From: Neckera pumila
Lineage: Eukaryota; Streptophyta; Bryopsida; Hypnales; Neckeraceae
Direction of reading: 5' to 3'
NCBI GenBank assembly: GCA_963969595.1
Contig: OZ018409.1
Coordinates: forward strand, 20,430,975-20,494,974
Length of the DNA: 64,000 nucleotides
Part shown: positions 9,874 to 21,647 of the stretch, piece after piece
Numbering within the stretch: the stretch's first letter is position 1
How the letters are laid out: each line of letters begins with the position of its first letter
Program-made: the position numbers and the translations under genes
The notes under the pieces: model-generated
Database searches by the model: none
Seen by the model: only the letters and a program-made list of their open reading frames with translations
Told to the model about the DNA's origin: nothing

Positions 9874-12800
9874 TTGCTGTGCTCCTCCGACGCATCTGAA
9901 GACGCCATGAGGAGCGTCAAATCCCCTGCGCTGCGTTTGTTTCGAATGCTGTGCGCAAATCCTGTTGCGAGCAAGACTCCCCAGGAGGCGGTTCATGTTC
10001 TTCATAGCGGAGGCAATGGCTTGTGGCTCGCTGCAGGAGCCAGACGTTTCTCCACGACCGGTAAGCCGGACGATCAGAGTCTGTGGAAGTCTTTTGTCGA
10101 ACTTTTCGCCAAACAAGTATTAGACGATAGTTGGGATTAAGGGTTTAAGGTGCCCAAGAATACTTCTGAGTCTGATGTTGGATGGGTTGGAAGCGCAAAA
10201 TTTTGAGGCAGGGTTTAGGGTTTAAGGCCTGAGAGCTGAAGAATGTGGAGGTTACTCTAGGAACTCGAATTTTGGTTTCTTATGGGAAAGGGAATTCAGG
10301 TTTTAGAATTTTCTAAGAAGATACGAGTGGAAGCATTCTGGTGCTGTGAAATGCCAACGATCTGAGAAACAGGAAACAGGAAGAAATGTCTTAGTAATGT
10401 CAAATAATTTGTGATACAGGGTTTTAGGGTTTAGGGTTCAAGGGTCTAGTATCTGAAGAATGTGAACGTTATGCTAGGAGCTCGAATCTTTTTTACTGAT
10501 CGGACTGCAAGTTAAGTTGTAGAATGTTTTAAGCAAACAAAAGTGGATGCATTCTGGTGCTTTGAAATTCCGTCGATCTGTGCAATCAGGAAGAAATGTC
10601 TGAAAAATGAAGAGCATTTGGAATCGAATTATGTGAGCTCGGTGTAAGGTGCTGATAGTGGTAAGGTTTTGTGATGCAGAAGGACAACTCCCTTTTTCTC
10701 AGGACATGTTGACCATAGTAGAGCGGGGGATGCTGACGATAGAGCATCGGCATTCCCGCTTGAATCAGGCTCTCTCTGAGGTAGGCTACCTCTTGTTGAC
10801 ACTCAGAAGATGACTTGAAGGTGATTGTCTTTGACGTGTTGATTGCAAAACGCCGTTGCTATCTCTTTGTTACTGACCAAGGTTTGAGTGGTATGAAGAC
10901 AGCCTGCTGCACCTTCCGATGAGATTGTTCGCTTGAGTAAAGAGTTGAGCAAGCTGGAGGACTTTATGGCCTGTATAGCTTCCTTGAAATCTAAGCGCAA
11001 GGTATTCTTCATTCTAAACCTCACTGTGTGTAAATCTGCATGGTTATTACCACGTGCTAGGTGCAACACGACATATTAGAATTACAGGACCCTCCAAGTC
11101 ATAGTCGCTAACTTTTGGCCATAAATCTTGTCTTTTAGTGCATTCATATCTCCTCTCACGTATTTCACATGCCATAAGTCTGGTCAATTTGTGCCATAAA
11201 TCGTATCAAGTTGTTTCATGCTGATTACTTGATAATATCTACTATGTAACTATTTGGCCATTGGTGGTACTCTGAACAGAATTCACTTGTGCTGAGTATT
11301 GGCAGGAGATGGAAGGCTTGAAAGCGCTGATAGATGAAGCAGCAGAAGATGAGGAGATGAAGCAGACAGCAGCAGAGGAACTTCGGTCTGTTTCAAGGCT
11401 AGAATCTGAGGACCTTCAACGAATGCTATCGCTTATGCTTCCCAAAGATGAAGCTGACAGTCGCGGCTGCATTCTCGAGGTCAGAGCTGGTATGTAACCT
11501 AATTCTTAGCGATGATGATCGATTCAACTTTTTGTTCTGATTTTTCGTGATGCATAAGCTTTGGGCTTACCGTTTGAAGAGACGATTGAAGAAGCAGTAC
11601 ATCTTTTCGTTCCTCGGTATTGGTTTCATCTTTTTACCAGGCACGGGTGGAGAGGAGGCTTCATTGTTTGCCTTGGACATTTTCAGAATGTATGTCCATT
11701 GACCTTTCTTCTTCTCTCGCTTTCACATAGCTTTCATGTCTCTGATTCTATGTTAAATCTTTAGTAATTGCTCACACGGGTTCTGGTTTACGTTCGTTAT
11801 GGAGGAACTCTGTTTATGTTGTAACCACTAGATAGATGATTCATTTGTGTGTTGTTTTGTCACTAATATACGACGTCGTGATTTTTATTCTACAGGTACG
11901 AGAGATTTGCCCAGAAAAAGTTCTGGAGTTTTGAGGTTTTGAGCATTACTCAAACAGATAGCAAAGGATGCAAGGTCTGGTTCTCTTTGAAGCAAGCTTC
12001 CTTTCGCAGGGTCTGAACTTCCTATTGGGTTCCAGGAAGCGTACTGAAGTGAGCATATTATGATGCAGGAAGGTAGCGCCTCCATTACTGGAGATGGTGT
12101 TTATGGAAAACTCAAGTTTGAGAGTGGGGTGCACAGGGTCCAGGTACACTGATGTTCAAGTGATCGATTATTTTTCCTTTTGTTCTTCTGAGCAAGGGTC
12201 TCGTGCTGCAAATGGGGCTATTAATACCTTTCTCATGTGCTGGTACTTATTATCTTCTGGGTCGAAGTAATCTATTATGTGACTTATAGAGTCTCCTCTC
12301 TCTGTCTCTTCTATCTCACAATTTTTAGTTGTGACAAGTCTGGAACCCATTCGACTAATCGCTATTATGTGTTTCATCTTGCAGAGGGTTCCAGTGACTG
12401 AAAAAAGTGGTCGAGTTCACACAAGCGCAGCCTCAGTGGCTGTTCTTCCACAAGCAGACGAGGTAAAAATTTTCAGCATTCAATTCAAGACTTGAATTCG
12501 AGATGCTTACATTGTATAGATTGTGCCTTATTTATGTTGTCTACCTTGTTAAATCCACATTTATAGTTAGTTCAGCTGTCCGTGCTGATTCACGGTATAT
12601 AAGATTGGCTTCGTTGTTGTTAGACCTTTCTCCCATGCAAGGAAAGTAGAGTCTAGAAGATGTTCTTGAGATACAAGAGTGATTTAAGTGTCCGAATGAC
12701 GAAAATGCAGGTTGATGTTCAAATGAGGAATGAGGATCTGAGAATAGACACCTATCGAGCAGGCGGCGCCGGTGGTCAACATGCTAACACTACCAGCAGT

Positions 12801-13811
12801 GCTGTTCGCGTTACCCACTTACCCACGGGCATTGTTATTGCCATCCAGGACGAGCGTTCTCAACACATGGTATGAGATACTTACGAGGGTCAGAATAGGG
12901 TATGATTTCTCATGGTCATTGGATGTTTCCACGTTAATTTGTAGGATCTCGACATGATGAGTATTAAACAGTATTTTACAACGTGTCATTGTGTACAGAA
13001 TAGAGCCAAAGCACTCAAGTTGCTACGTGCAAAGCTGTTTGAGAGAGAGAGGGTGCAGCAGGCGATGACACGATCGAGTCTTCGCCTTGAGCAGGTAAAT
13101 AATTGAATTTATGAACTTTCCTTGGGTGTCAGCATAGCTAGCTCATGATCTCGTTGACCCTCGCATCATATGCAGGCTCTGGATATGCAAGGTAGAGAGT
13201 GCTTCACTTTTAGCATTTAAACATGAATAGGAGTGTAATTTTTGGGAATTGTATAGGTCTATGAAGTGACCACTTTGGCTACACGAACTAAATCTGTTGA
13301 GATCAGAAAATTTATCAGTATGTACGAATTTCTTATGCAATTTCGATGCGGGACGCTGTAGAACACTAGAAGTGACAACAAGTGGCTCCATTTCCATTGA
13401 AGATGAGTGACCGCAGACATTTAGTCAAGTCATTCTTAAACTACTTGCTAATTAAATGCCCGATTGAAAGCCGACTGTCGTATGAATAAATGCGTTGCCG
13501 TTGGCAATGGGTCTGTGTAGGTCCCTAACGATTTTGGTATCCTTTACCTTTTATGTCTTGTTCTGGCGCTTAGTCGTGTTACGAATTATGTCTAAACTAG
13601 GTGTATCATTGTGCAGATCGGAAGTGGTGACCGATCAGAGCGGATACGAACGTATAACTTTCCTCAAGGAAGAGTCACCGATCATCGCATTAATATTACT
13701 CAGCATTCCATCGACCAAATTATGCAAGGGGAAGGACTGGATGGCTTTATAGATGCTTTGACTATGAAGCAAGAAATTGCGGCTCTGGCGTCCCTGAAAG
13801 CTGCTTCGTAA
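9874..13811 (+). CDS. Mitochondrial-type peptide chain release factor 1 (class I, RF1), 11 exons
   Basis: Releases finished protein from organellar ribosomes at UAA/UAG. Exons: 9874-10116, 10703-10780, 10903-11001, 11306-11489, 11641-11689, 11896-11974, 12069-12143, 12385-12462, 12711-12869, 12999-13094, 13617-13811; every junction is GT..AG and keeps phase. Seen in order: a basic, Ser/Leu-rich N terminus ([12 protein letters not shown]) suited to a mitochondrial presequence, a coiled N-terminal domain, [38 protein letters not shown] with PVT at the RF1 stop-codon-reading PxT site, and [17 protein letters not shown] with the catalytic GGQ. The last exon ([20 protein letters not shown]) is standard. 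QHANTT and the PVTEKSG block match plant mitochondrial rather than plastid RF1. About 390 aa. The next in-frame ATG at 9907 may be the real start. Nothing looks missing. Confidence 0.9.
10205..10605 (+). repeat. Diverged direct duplication in RF1 intron 1, headed by telomere-like motifs
   Basis: Units about 10205-10392 and 10416-10605 (period ~214) share GGGTTTAGGGTT, CTGAAGAATGTG, GCATTCTGGTGCT and AGGAAGAAATGTCT in the same order. Each begins with one or two copies of the plant telomere unit TTTAGGG. This is a local duplication, not a telomere. Confidence 0.7.
13205..13550 (+). repeat. Copy 1 of a dispersed ~300-bp repeat, in RF1 intron 10
   Basis: Shares ordered blocks with 43130-43445 and 44870-45115: (T/A)AGGAGTGTAAT..TTGGG, TTTCTTATGCAATTTC, CTGTAGAACAC, CCCATTTCCATT-AAGATGAGTG, and a tail like CCTAACG.TTT..TATCC-T. 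No ORF or RNA polymerase III box that I can assert. SINE, MITE or solo-LTR origin is open. Confidence 0.6.
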
Positions 13812-14265
13812 TTTGCCAGGTCTTACAATTCGTTTTTCCATTCTGTCTCGAGCAACTGAATCCCTTACCTTATTCATTTCGCGGATGAGTTTCACTGTGA
13901 GCTTGAGAGTTGCACCCGTGGCGTTTTGCAAGCAGAATTGTACAGTACAGTACAACATGGCCACCCAGCGGTGTCATGTTGTCTTCCTAGTTATTAGTGT
14001 CGCTTTTACACTTGGGCCCAGTCCAGGAAATGCTGGGGCTCAAAATGATGCAAGTTGGACCCAAACTTGAGCCTCACGAGGTCATTAGAATAATGAGTTG
14101 TGGATTTGAACTTTAGTGTTGGAGGTCTTAGTACGGTAACTCCACCTAATTGTGACCCCTTTCTAGAACCGACCACTAGAGATTCTTGCCTAAAATGTTT
14201 TGTCTTGATTTGTGAGAGCCAGGGTCACTTTTGAGTACACCTATTTTCAACACTTTGAAAATTAA

Positions 14266-15104
14266 TCCCTAAATTCATGAGGCATTTTTTTTATCAAAAG
14301 ACATTCAAAACTATCATTTTTATTGCAAAGTATGTGTTAAAGAAATTTCAAAAACTTTGATTGTGTGGATTGCAAGATATTTGCATTTGAAGTGAATAAA
14401 TTCAGGTTTTTTGCACCTTAATTTGTTGGCTACATTTTAAGGCTTTGAATCTTCTTAGTTGAAAATATTTGCACTATACATTTTTATGTTGAAGAATTGA
14501 GTTGAAAATCTAGAAAAAAAATTCAAAAAAAAGATGCTTGATTTTTATGATTTAAAAAATTGTTAAGTAGAAGTAGGTACAAGATTGATGGGAAAACTAA
14601 ATTATTAATAGCTCTAAGGTGGAATTAAAAATCACTAATCCCAAAGGTGAGATTGTTCTAGCAAGCTAATAAAACCCTGTTGATTGACTTTTTTTTGGAA
14701 AATTTGTAAAACTTGTATTAAAAAGTTATTCTTGTAAGTTAGTTTTTCAAAAAGATGCTAAGACTTTCCAAAAATCACAATTGTCTATAATTTTTTCATC
14801 AGTAATCCAAATAAAATGAATCAAATTTTTCCATGTAAACAAAAGCACTTTCTATAAAAAACAAAATTTTGAAAATTTTATTTTGACTTTTGTGATTTTT
14901 TTGTGTTGCCCAATAAACTCCATTTTGGGCTTAGGGTGGCATAACTTTTGCTTTCAAACACCAATTGAAATAAAAAATTTATTTTCTAGAAAGCTAATGT
15001 GTTTTCCCATCTTCAAAAAAGGTTTCAAAAAATCACAACAAAAATTGATTGAAGCCTACCTAAAATCCATTTTATCCTTTGAGGAAATAATAGGAGTTTA
15101 GAAG
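14266..15104 (+). mobile_element. Degenerate TTAA-flanked TIR element, subfamily of 51955-52781
   Basis: TTAA (14262-14265) precedes TCCCTAAATTCATGAGG; TTTAGAAG precedes TTAA (15105-15108). The interior follows the same block order as 51955-52781: ATTGCAAGATATTTGCATTTGAAG, then GTTAAGTAGAAGTAGGT, then GGTGGCATAACTTTTGCTT with CACCAATTGAAA, then AAAGCTAATGTG. An old, much-substituted copy with no coding capacity. Confidence 0.55.
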
Positions 15105-15108
15105 TTAA

Positions 15109-17119
15109 TAGTTTATTCATATAGTGTCTTTGAAATGCATGAAAAGAGCTTAAATATGTATATATATGTGTGTGTATAATATTCTTTTGACTTCCAACAA
15201 GATTCAATAAAAATGAAGCAATTTAGTAATGTGAATATTGCTCAATTGCTTATTCAAATGCAATGAAGTATAAGGTAGGGACACCTAAAAGTGCCACTTT
15301 TCTAATTGTATACATTTTCTTTTATAAAGTTGATCCACAAAGATTATGTTTTAATTGGCAAATGAAAGTAGATTTCAATGCCTGAAGAATGCGTCATTTG
15401 GAAACTATGTACAAAAGTTATGGCGGATCATAGTTTTTTTGATAGATTGATGTTCTATAGTCATTTCTTCAACAGTATGTACATATTCATATGAGAACAT
15501 TTGTTCACTTGATAAGTGACACTTTTAGGCACTTGGAGCCATTTGGATGTCCTAACCTTAGTTGCCTTTATCATGTTGAAGAGGAGAAAAATGTCATACC
15601 AAATGATTCACATTTCACCAATCAAATGCTTCATTGAAGATATATTTGTCATATGATTCTAGTCTTAAGCTCAATTTTGGGGTCATTAGACTGGAATGTC
15701 TATTTTTTGAGGCTTAAATCATCAAAATTCTCCTCCATATTACAATCATGTCAAAAAGGTGTTAGGCCCACTTCTAATGTCTTGACCAACAAAAGTGCAC
15801 AAATATATTTTTGTTTCTTTAAATTAGCCTCAAGGGTACAATGCCCGTTTTTTTGGTATTGTAGATTATAATGAACCTTTGTTCTCATGCAATGTCTTCA
15901 TAACATTTTTTAGTTAGATTGCATTTCACTTTGAGGTTTTACAAATGTAAAAGTAAAAGCATTTCAAAGTGCTTTGATGTAGAATCTTGAAAGTTGATGG
16001 CTAATTACAACATTCATTTACACAAAATTTATGAAGTCCCCACAAGCACAACTACTTCAAAATACTTGCTCTCAAAGCAAGGCTAAAATCCTTTATCTTT
16101 TAAATTTTTTGATGAATCCAATTACAGTTTCCTTTAAATTTGTTCAAGTAAAAGATCTTAAATTTTTGAGTGAAAATCCCCAATAATTGCAAGATTGTAA
16201 TTATGCCTAAACTCAACAAAAAAAATTGCCTTTTGATATTTCAATGAAAACACTTATATTCAGCACATATGCATTCTATACAATGTATTGGAAACAAATT
16301 CAATACACAATTTTATTTTTAATTTTTGCACTCATTGCTTGCAAAACAAATTTCTTCATGACTTCTATCATTAGTGGGAAATAGAATGACTCAAAGCTTT
16401 TTGTATAGGTATTAATTTGGCCAATCAAATAAAAATAAAAATAAAAATCTACAGATGCCGACTTTGAAATAGAACCCCCAAAAAATTCTTAAGACTTTTG
16501 TACTATTTAATTCAAGGACATGAAATAAAGCTTCACATGTAAAAAAAGATGATAACAACTATCCTGAAAGTTCCACCCAAAAATTATAAAGGTATCAATT
16601 AAGTCTTTATAGCTCTTCAAATATAGCCAAAAGTTCAAAGTGGACCGTCTTCAATAATGTAGGATAAAAAATAAACATTCTTAATTACAAAACCATGTGA
16701 TTGGCTAATGAAATTTATTTATAAAGCACATTCAACTAATACATACCTTTCAACAAATGCCACCAATCTAGTTTGATTACTTCAACCCTAAAACAGTCTT
16801 GACAACAAAAATATCCAATGAATGGTTTTGAAGGTTTCTAAAAAATAAAGAATGCACCTTGAATTCAATAATTGAATCATTTTTAGCTACTTACTATAGT
16901 GATAAGTTTTCTTTTCAAGAATAATTCTAAAAACTCTATGAAGGCAAAAAATGTCCAATGAATGACTTTAAGGATTACTATAGAATAAAGAATGCACCTA
17001 TTCATCTAAAAATTAATTTTGTAACTTTTGACAAATTATTGGTTGACTACATCAGTGATAGAACTTGCCCTTCTAAAGATATCACCTTATTATTTTACTT
17101 AGGATTAAAAATGACATAA
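15109..17119. other. AT-rich intergenic DNA, no supportable gene
   Basis: Only short, unconvincing ORFs. A TA-rich tract lies at about 15156-15177, and poly-A or AATAAAAATAAAAAT runs near 16430-16450. Nothing coding or structured is recognised. Confidence 0.45.
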
Positions 17120-17867
17120 GGGTGATTGCAAGAAACACTTCACGTTTTTGGCTCAAAACACAGTTTTTGGCCATAGGACTGGCAATACTATGTAGTACTA
17201 TGTTTCCGCAGTGCCTCTGCAAATCTCAATCATCGATTCAAGGCGTCTTTAGATCTCAACCGTCAATTTAGTACTATGTAGTACTATGCAGTACTATAGA
17301 TTGCTGCAAAGTACTACAGAAGCCACTAGGAGCAGAAAGTAACAGAAAAGGGGTATGTGCACCTTTATATTTTTAATAATTTAAAAAAATTTAAAAATTT
17401 AAACCAAAAGAACCCATCATGCCAGAGAAGATTGTGCTCACATTGCACTAAATAATTAATGTAGGAAATTTTTTCCCTCTTCATAACCTTTGCGCAAAGG
17501 AAGGTCACTTTGACCCCATGTGGACAACTGACATGTTGCTATTTTCATAAAAATTCATTGTCATTCTTTGTAATGTTAGTAGAACTCCAAAGTGTCCAAT
17601 TTGTGGCTTCAATTCTCATTTTTGGGTCAAAAATAGGACTAAAATCCCCCAAAATGGCCAAAGTAGACACTCACTTGGGGGCAGTTTAAAAATAATAAAC
17701 TAATTTTAAAAATTTTAAGAAAATTACTCAATGTCTGCAATTACCATATGTACCTTACTTTCAAATTTCACACCAAATGGACGAATGATGCAAAAGTTAT
17801 GAGCAAAAAAACACCCATCCAAGGGCAAGGGGACAAAAAATAAGACAAGTGTTTCTTGCAATCATCT
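17120..17867. mobile_element. TIR element, 748 bp, PIF/Harbinger-like termini
   Basis: The left end GGGTGATTGCAAGAAACACTT is inverted at the right end (AAGTGTTTCTTGCAATCATCT, to 17867). Flanks are ATAA/TATAA-like. Nearly the same length and ends as 27529-28270, and subterminal ATAACTTTTG blocks are shared in opposite orientation. No ORF of note, so non-autonomous. GGG termini with a 3-bp duplication suggest PIF/Harbinger, by inference only. Confidence 0.6.
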
Positions 17868-18641
17868 ATAACAAATGGCATAAAAATAAATGATGTATAA
17901 TATTTTGAACAAGTGAAGCATGGGGCACCAAACACTAATGAATATTGATGTATCCAAGAATATAAGCAATAAATAATAATCTCTCTATCCATTACTCAAC
18001 AAAGTGTAGCCACCTTATCCTGTTGTAGGTAAATTTTTCTTTGAAAATACCTAGATTTTACTACATACTTTAACGCCTAAGTCCTTTCTTGAATTTTTGT
18101 TTATTTTAGCTTATTCTAATGCCTTGTGCTATTGCCACAACCGGAATAAAAATAAAAGTCATTTTCTAATTTTTTAACTCCTAAAAACTTTGAAATTTAA
18201 TAACTTTCACATTGAAGGTCCAAATACCACAAAACAAAGTCCGTGCACCCATCCTTGCTGAAGGCTTTTTGACAATACCAAAAATGCGATTGGGAGATAC
18301 ATAGTCCCAGAGGTTTCAATATAACAAACAAACAAAACAAGCAAACAACCTATCTTAAGGTATGGATTTTTGTAAGTACATATATCAATTTTATTAAATT
18401 CATCATTCAAAAAGTTAAAAAAAAAGAAGTCAAATATTGGTTTGGATGAATGAAAAATCCTGTGGTAAAAAAAAACCCTACTTAACACCTCTATATTTAT
18501 CATCTAGATTTTGGATGTCGGAGATTAAGGTAAAATGGGAGATTCTTGACTTAGTTACAAACATCATTACAAAAAAATTTAGCCCTCTAGAAGGCCGTGA
18601 GTGCTGCCCCTCTAGTGCAATTATGGAAAAAAATAAAAAAA

Positions 18642-18670
18642 TATTACTATTATTGTTATTATTGTTATTA

Positions 18671-18728
<58 letters not shown>
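18642..18728. repeat. (TTA)n microsatellite, left flank of the next element
   Basis: A TTATTG/TTATTA tract becoming pure TTA up to the first C of the adjacent TIR. The polyleucine and polytyrosine ORFs across it are artefacts of the repeat. Confidence 0.9.
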
Positions 18729-19069
18729 CCCCTAAAGTTTCATGACTATGTAATCACCAAAAACACTCCAAAACTACCATTTCTAATACAACTACCAAAT
18801 TTTTGGAAAAAAACAGTTTTTGACACATGTAACTGTAGGATCTTGTAGTATGATATTTTTAAAACATGCGGTAAAAATTTTAGAAAATTCCACTGTGTGG
18901 ATCATAAGGTATAAGCATTCAAAGTCTTGACAACCATTTTTTCAATCCTGCGAAAATCCGGGCAGCTGCACTTTGCAAGCTCACTTTTCAATGAAAATGC
19001 CGAACTGAGAAAGTATGGGAACTGAGAAAGCTAATATTATCCATCAAAAAAACTAGAAACTACGTTCTC

Positions 19070-19570
19070 ATGAATGTAGGAACATTCAACAACAACCCAC
19101 AAGAAAATACAATCCCCCCATGGCTTCTACCTTGCTCTTGCATAAGACAAAGATGTCATTGCAACGCTAGATTTAAACCAGATATCCTTTGTGTTAATGG
19201 ACTCCCCTATTACAACAACCCACCAACTAATCTAGACAATAATTTCACAATAAAATTCATCGAATTCACATATTCTAATGACAAATTCTCGCAAATAACA
19301 ATAGATAATAAAATCTAAAAATACCAACCACTAATAAATAGTGTCATTGCCCAAGGATGGAAAGTAGACCCACTAATTGTCATTACAGCAAGAGCTAGAG
19401 GTACAACACATGCCCCATCAATGAAACTCCTTGAAACCAAACTCAAATTACCCGAAACCGCTTTAAAATACACTTTTAAAGCAATCAATACCATTGCCAT
19501 AAAATATGCTGGTTCAATCATATTATATAAAAGAAAAATAGAAAACAACCAACCACTTCCAACAGAATAA
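19070..19570 (+). pseudogene. Broken ORF fragment, possible retroelement nuclease-like C-terminal domain
   Basis: One frame runs from 19070 to 19570 with a single internal TAA at 19316-19318, giving about 82 + 83 codons. The first half has ARFKPDILCVNGLPYYN followed by FTIKFIEFTYSND, a PD..(E)xT arrangement like the restriction-like nuclease or C-terminal domains of some non-LTR retroelements. The second half (VIAQGWKVDPLIVITARARG, then KLLETKLKLPETALKYTFK) looks like structured coding sequence, with conservative composition unlike the surrounding AT-rich DNA. It lies inside the nested insertion. I do not recognise the exact family; a DNA virus or mobile-element origin other than LINE is possible. 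Confidence 0.4.
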
Positions 19571-19578
19571 AGAATATA

Positions 19579-19579
19579 C

Positions 19580-19610
<31 letters not shown>
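19579..19610 (+). repeat. (CAA)n microsatellite
   Basis: About ten CAA units directly after the stop of the broken ORF within the nested insertion, in the place of a 3' UTR. Confidence 0.9.
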
Positions 19611-20475
19611 CACCTTAATCTTTTATCCGGTTCACCCAATAACCTTAATCTTGGTTACTTTTATCTGGTTACTGATACTAAAGTGTCTATTCTCAAAAGG
19701 GGAGAGTAGTTTTGCATCAATGGCCTTTGATCCAATGGACATTGGCTCATTGTCATTACGAACAGACACTATATTCACGCCGGCCTTCTTCGAAGACCGG
19801 AGTTTCTGTCTATCTACCTGAAAATGTCGATGAAAGTGGTGCTTCTTTGAATTAAGTGTCCTAAACAAGTTGTCTATATGCTTGAAAATTTTCACATCAT
19901 TTGGAATTGTACAACATATAGGAAAAAAATAGTAAGTAGAAAGAAATAGAAAATGATTCAAAATACTAAATTGTTAAAAATTTTAATTATGGAATTTAAA
20001 AATGCCAATCCCAACAATTGTAATGTTATAATAATCAATCTACATCCTAGGATTTTTTTTCCCAAAAGTATTGGAAATTGAGTTAAATAAACGACTTTAA
20101 AGGGGTTTTTAGAGTAGATAATCTATAACTGCCCGCAAACCAAAACCCCTCATAACTTTTGACTCATTGATTGAAATGGAATGACTAAAAGCTTTTTAAG
20201 TATGTATAAATGTAGAGAACCAATTTAAAAAAAAAAAATCCGGAAAAAATGATTTTTTCTGATCTGCCCAAACTGCTCAGTTACAAAAAAAATTAATATA
20301 TTAGGTCACAACTTTTGACTCGTATTTCGAAATGTCATGAAACTTGGTACACATGAAGATATTCCTCCGTCCGCACCTTTTATTAAAATTTCAGCCTCAA
20401 ATATGGATATGTCTAGTCACACATACCTGCCCAAAATTTCTATACGCCCCCAAAACGCATGTTGGTCCTTTAGGG

Positions 20476-20476
<1 letters not shown>

Positions 20477-20561
<85 letters not shown>
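20477..20561. repeat. (TTA)n microsatellite, right flank of the TIR element
   Basis: About 28 pure TTA units starting at the last G of the TIR. It mirrors the tract at 18642-18728. Confidence 0.92.
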
Positions 20562-20562
<1 letters not shown>

Positions 20563-20867
20563 TTGGATGCTAACGTGGCACTAGTAGTTTTTTATTTTTT
20601 TTATTTTTATTTTTCCCAAAAGATATTTTTTTATTCATTCTATAATTGCACCGTAGGGTTTAAATCCAACTAAGGTAGAAACACCCACTCTTGTTCCTAC
20701 ACCCATTTTTGAACCTTTAGATTGTCACCAAATTAATCTATTGATAAGCATCTATTAAATTGTCCTACAAATGTTTAATTCTAATTTGCTGGTGCATTTG
20801 AAAGACATATATTTACTTTTCATTTGCTGACAGCTGATTTTGGTAGATTTTGGTTTAGGGTATTCAT

Positions 20868-21240
20868 ATGGGATAGTTTCAATGGTCTAAGAAGCCAACA
20901 CTTTGAAAAATCGTAGAAATTACATATTACAACCGAAAAAGTTTTTTTTAAATATTCATGATTTTCACTTGCCAATAGCACAAAAATATTATTTTTAGAA
21001 AAATTGCCTCCAACTATACTAAATTCCTTATTTTGATGGTTTTGGGTGCCTCCACCATGTATAACGGTTTTAGTGGTCTAGGGAGCTTTCACTTTGAAAA
21101 TCCATAGAAATTACATACCGTATCCAAAAAATCTAATTTAAAAAAAAAATTCATGATTCTCAATTGCTAATATTAAAAAATTATTATTATTAGGAAAAGG
21201 TGCCTCCAACTATGCTGAATTGCTTATTTTGACGGTTTTG
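20868..21240 (+). repeat. Two diverged tandem units, period ~190 bp, upstream of the membrane-protein gene
   Basis: Units from about 20868 and 21058 share GGTCTA.G.AGC, CACTTTGAAAA, ATAGAAATTACATA, TTCATGATT.TCA.TTGC and GCCTCCAACTAT.CT.AATT.CTTATTTTGA in order. They end ~400 bp before the next start codon. Confidence 0.65.
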
Positions 21241-21647
21241 TTTCCACCCTAGACCCTGACGTGGCACATCCCCACACACTGCTCCGCTGGTACGCGCCAG
21301 GTGGCACTCCCACATGCGGCGATATGCACAAGGAAGTGAGTTCCTGTCTCAACGATAATCTCTCGCCTCGCAAAATTCAGACACATTCCATGTGCACCTG
21401 AAATCTCCGTCTCCACTCGATCCGACCCTTCTTCCCGTTTAACAGGTTTGTGCAATTTTTCGAACTTTCCATTGTTGTTGCGCTTGCATTGATGAAAATT
21501 TTGGGGAATCAATCCATTCACGTTTCGCTTGCATGCATTTCGCTTGCATTGAATTGCTCCAGCTTGTATTGCTCGATCGAGCTTATGCGATCGCAAGAGG
21601 ATTGATCGATCTTTGTTGGGTTGGTGTGGCAGATTGCGTTGGTGGCG

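Larger units (their letters stand above)
19004..19818 (+). mobile_element. Nested insertion (retroelement-like) with ~12-bp target duplication
   Basis: The sister copy at 56841-57764 lacks this segment and has a single continuous site. Here the site is duplicated: TGAAAATGCCGA at 18992-19003 and TGAAAATGTCGA at 19819-19830. The insert holds a degraded reading frame, then (CAA)n, then a ~210-bp non-coding 3' part. A 12-bp duplication with no terminal inverted repeats fits target-primed retrotransposition. Confidence 0.6.
18729..20476 (+). mobile_element. TIR element of the CCCCTAAAG family, 1748 bp, carrying a nested insertion
   Basis: It begins CCCCTAAAGTTTCATGACTA and ends GGTCCTTTAGGGG. 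Its two ends match 56841-57764 closely over about 270 bp (left) and about 640 bp (right). The middle 19004-19818 has no counterpart there. Unlike its relatives it is flanked by TTAT rather than TTAA, sitting inside (TTA)n on both sides. No transposase is visible. Confidence 0.7.

Noticed and set aside
10205..10440. Possible interstitial telomere
   Set aside because: Only one to two TTTAGGG units at each place, inside an intron, as part of a local duplication.
18437..18848. ORFs with long leucine or tyrosine runs
   Set aside because: They are translations of the (TTA)n tract in different frames; no other coding evidence.
20337..20673. ORFs with long tyrosine or isoleucine runs
   Set aside because: Same cause: the second (TTA)n tract on the right side of the TIR element.
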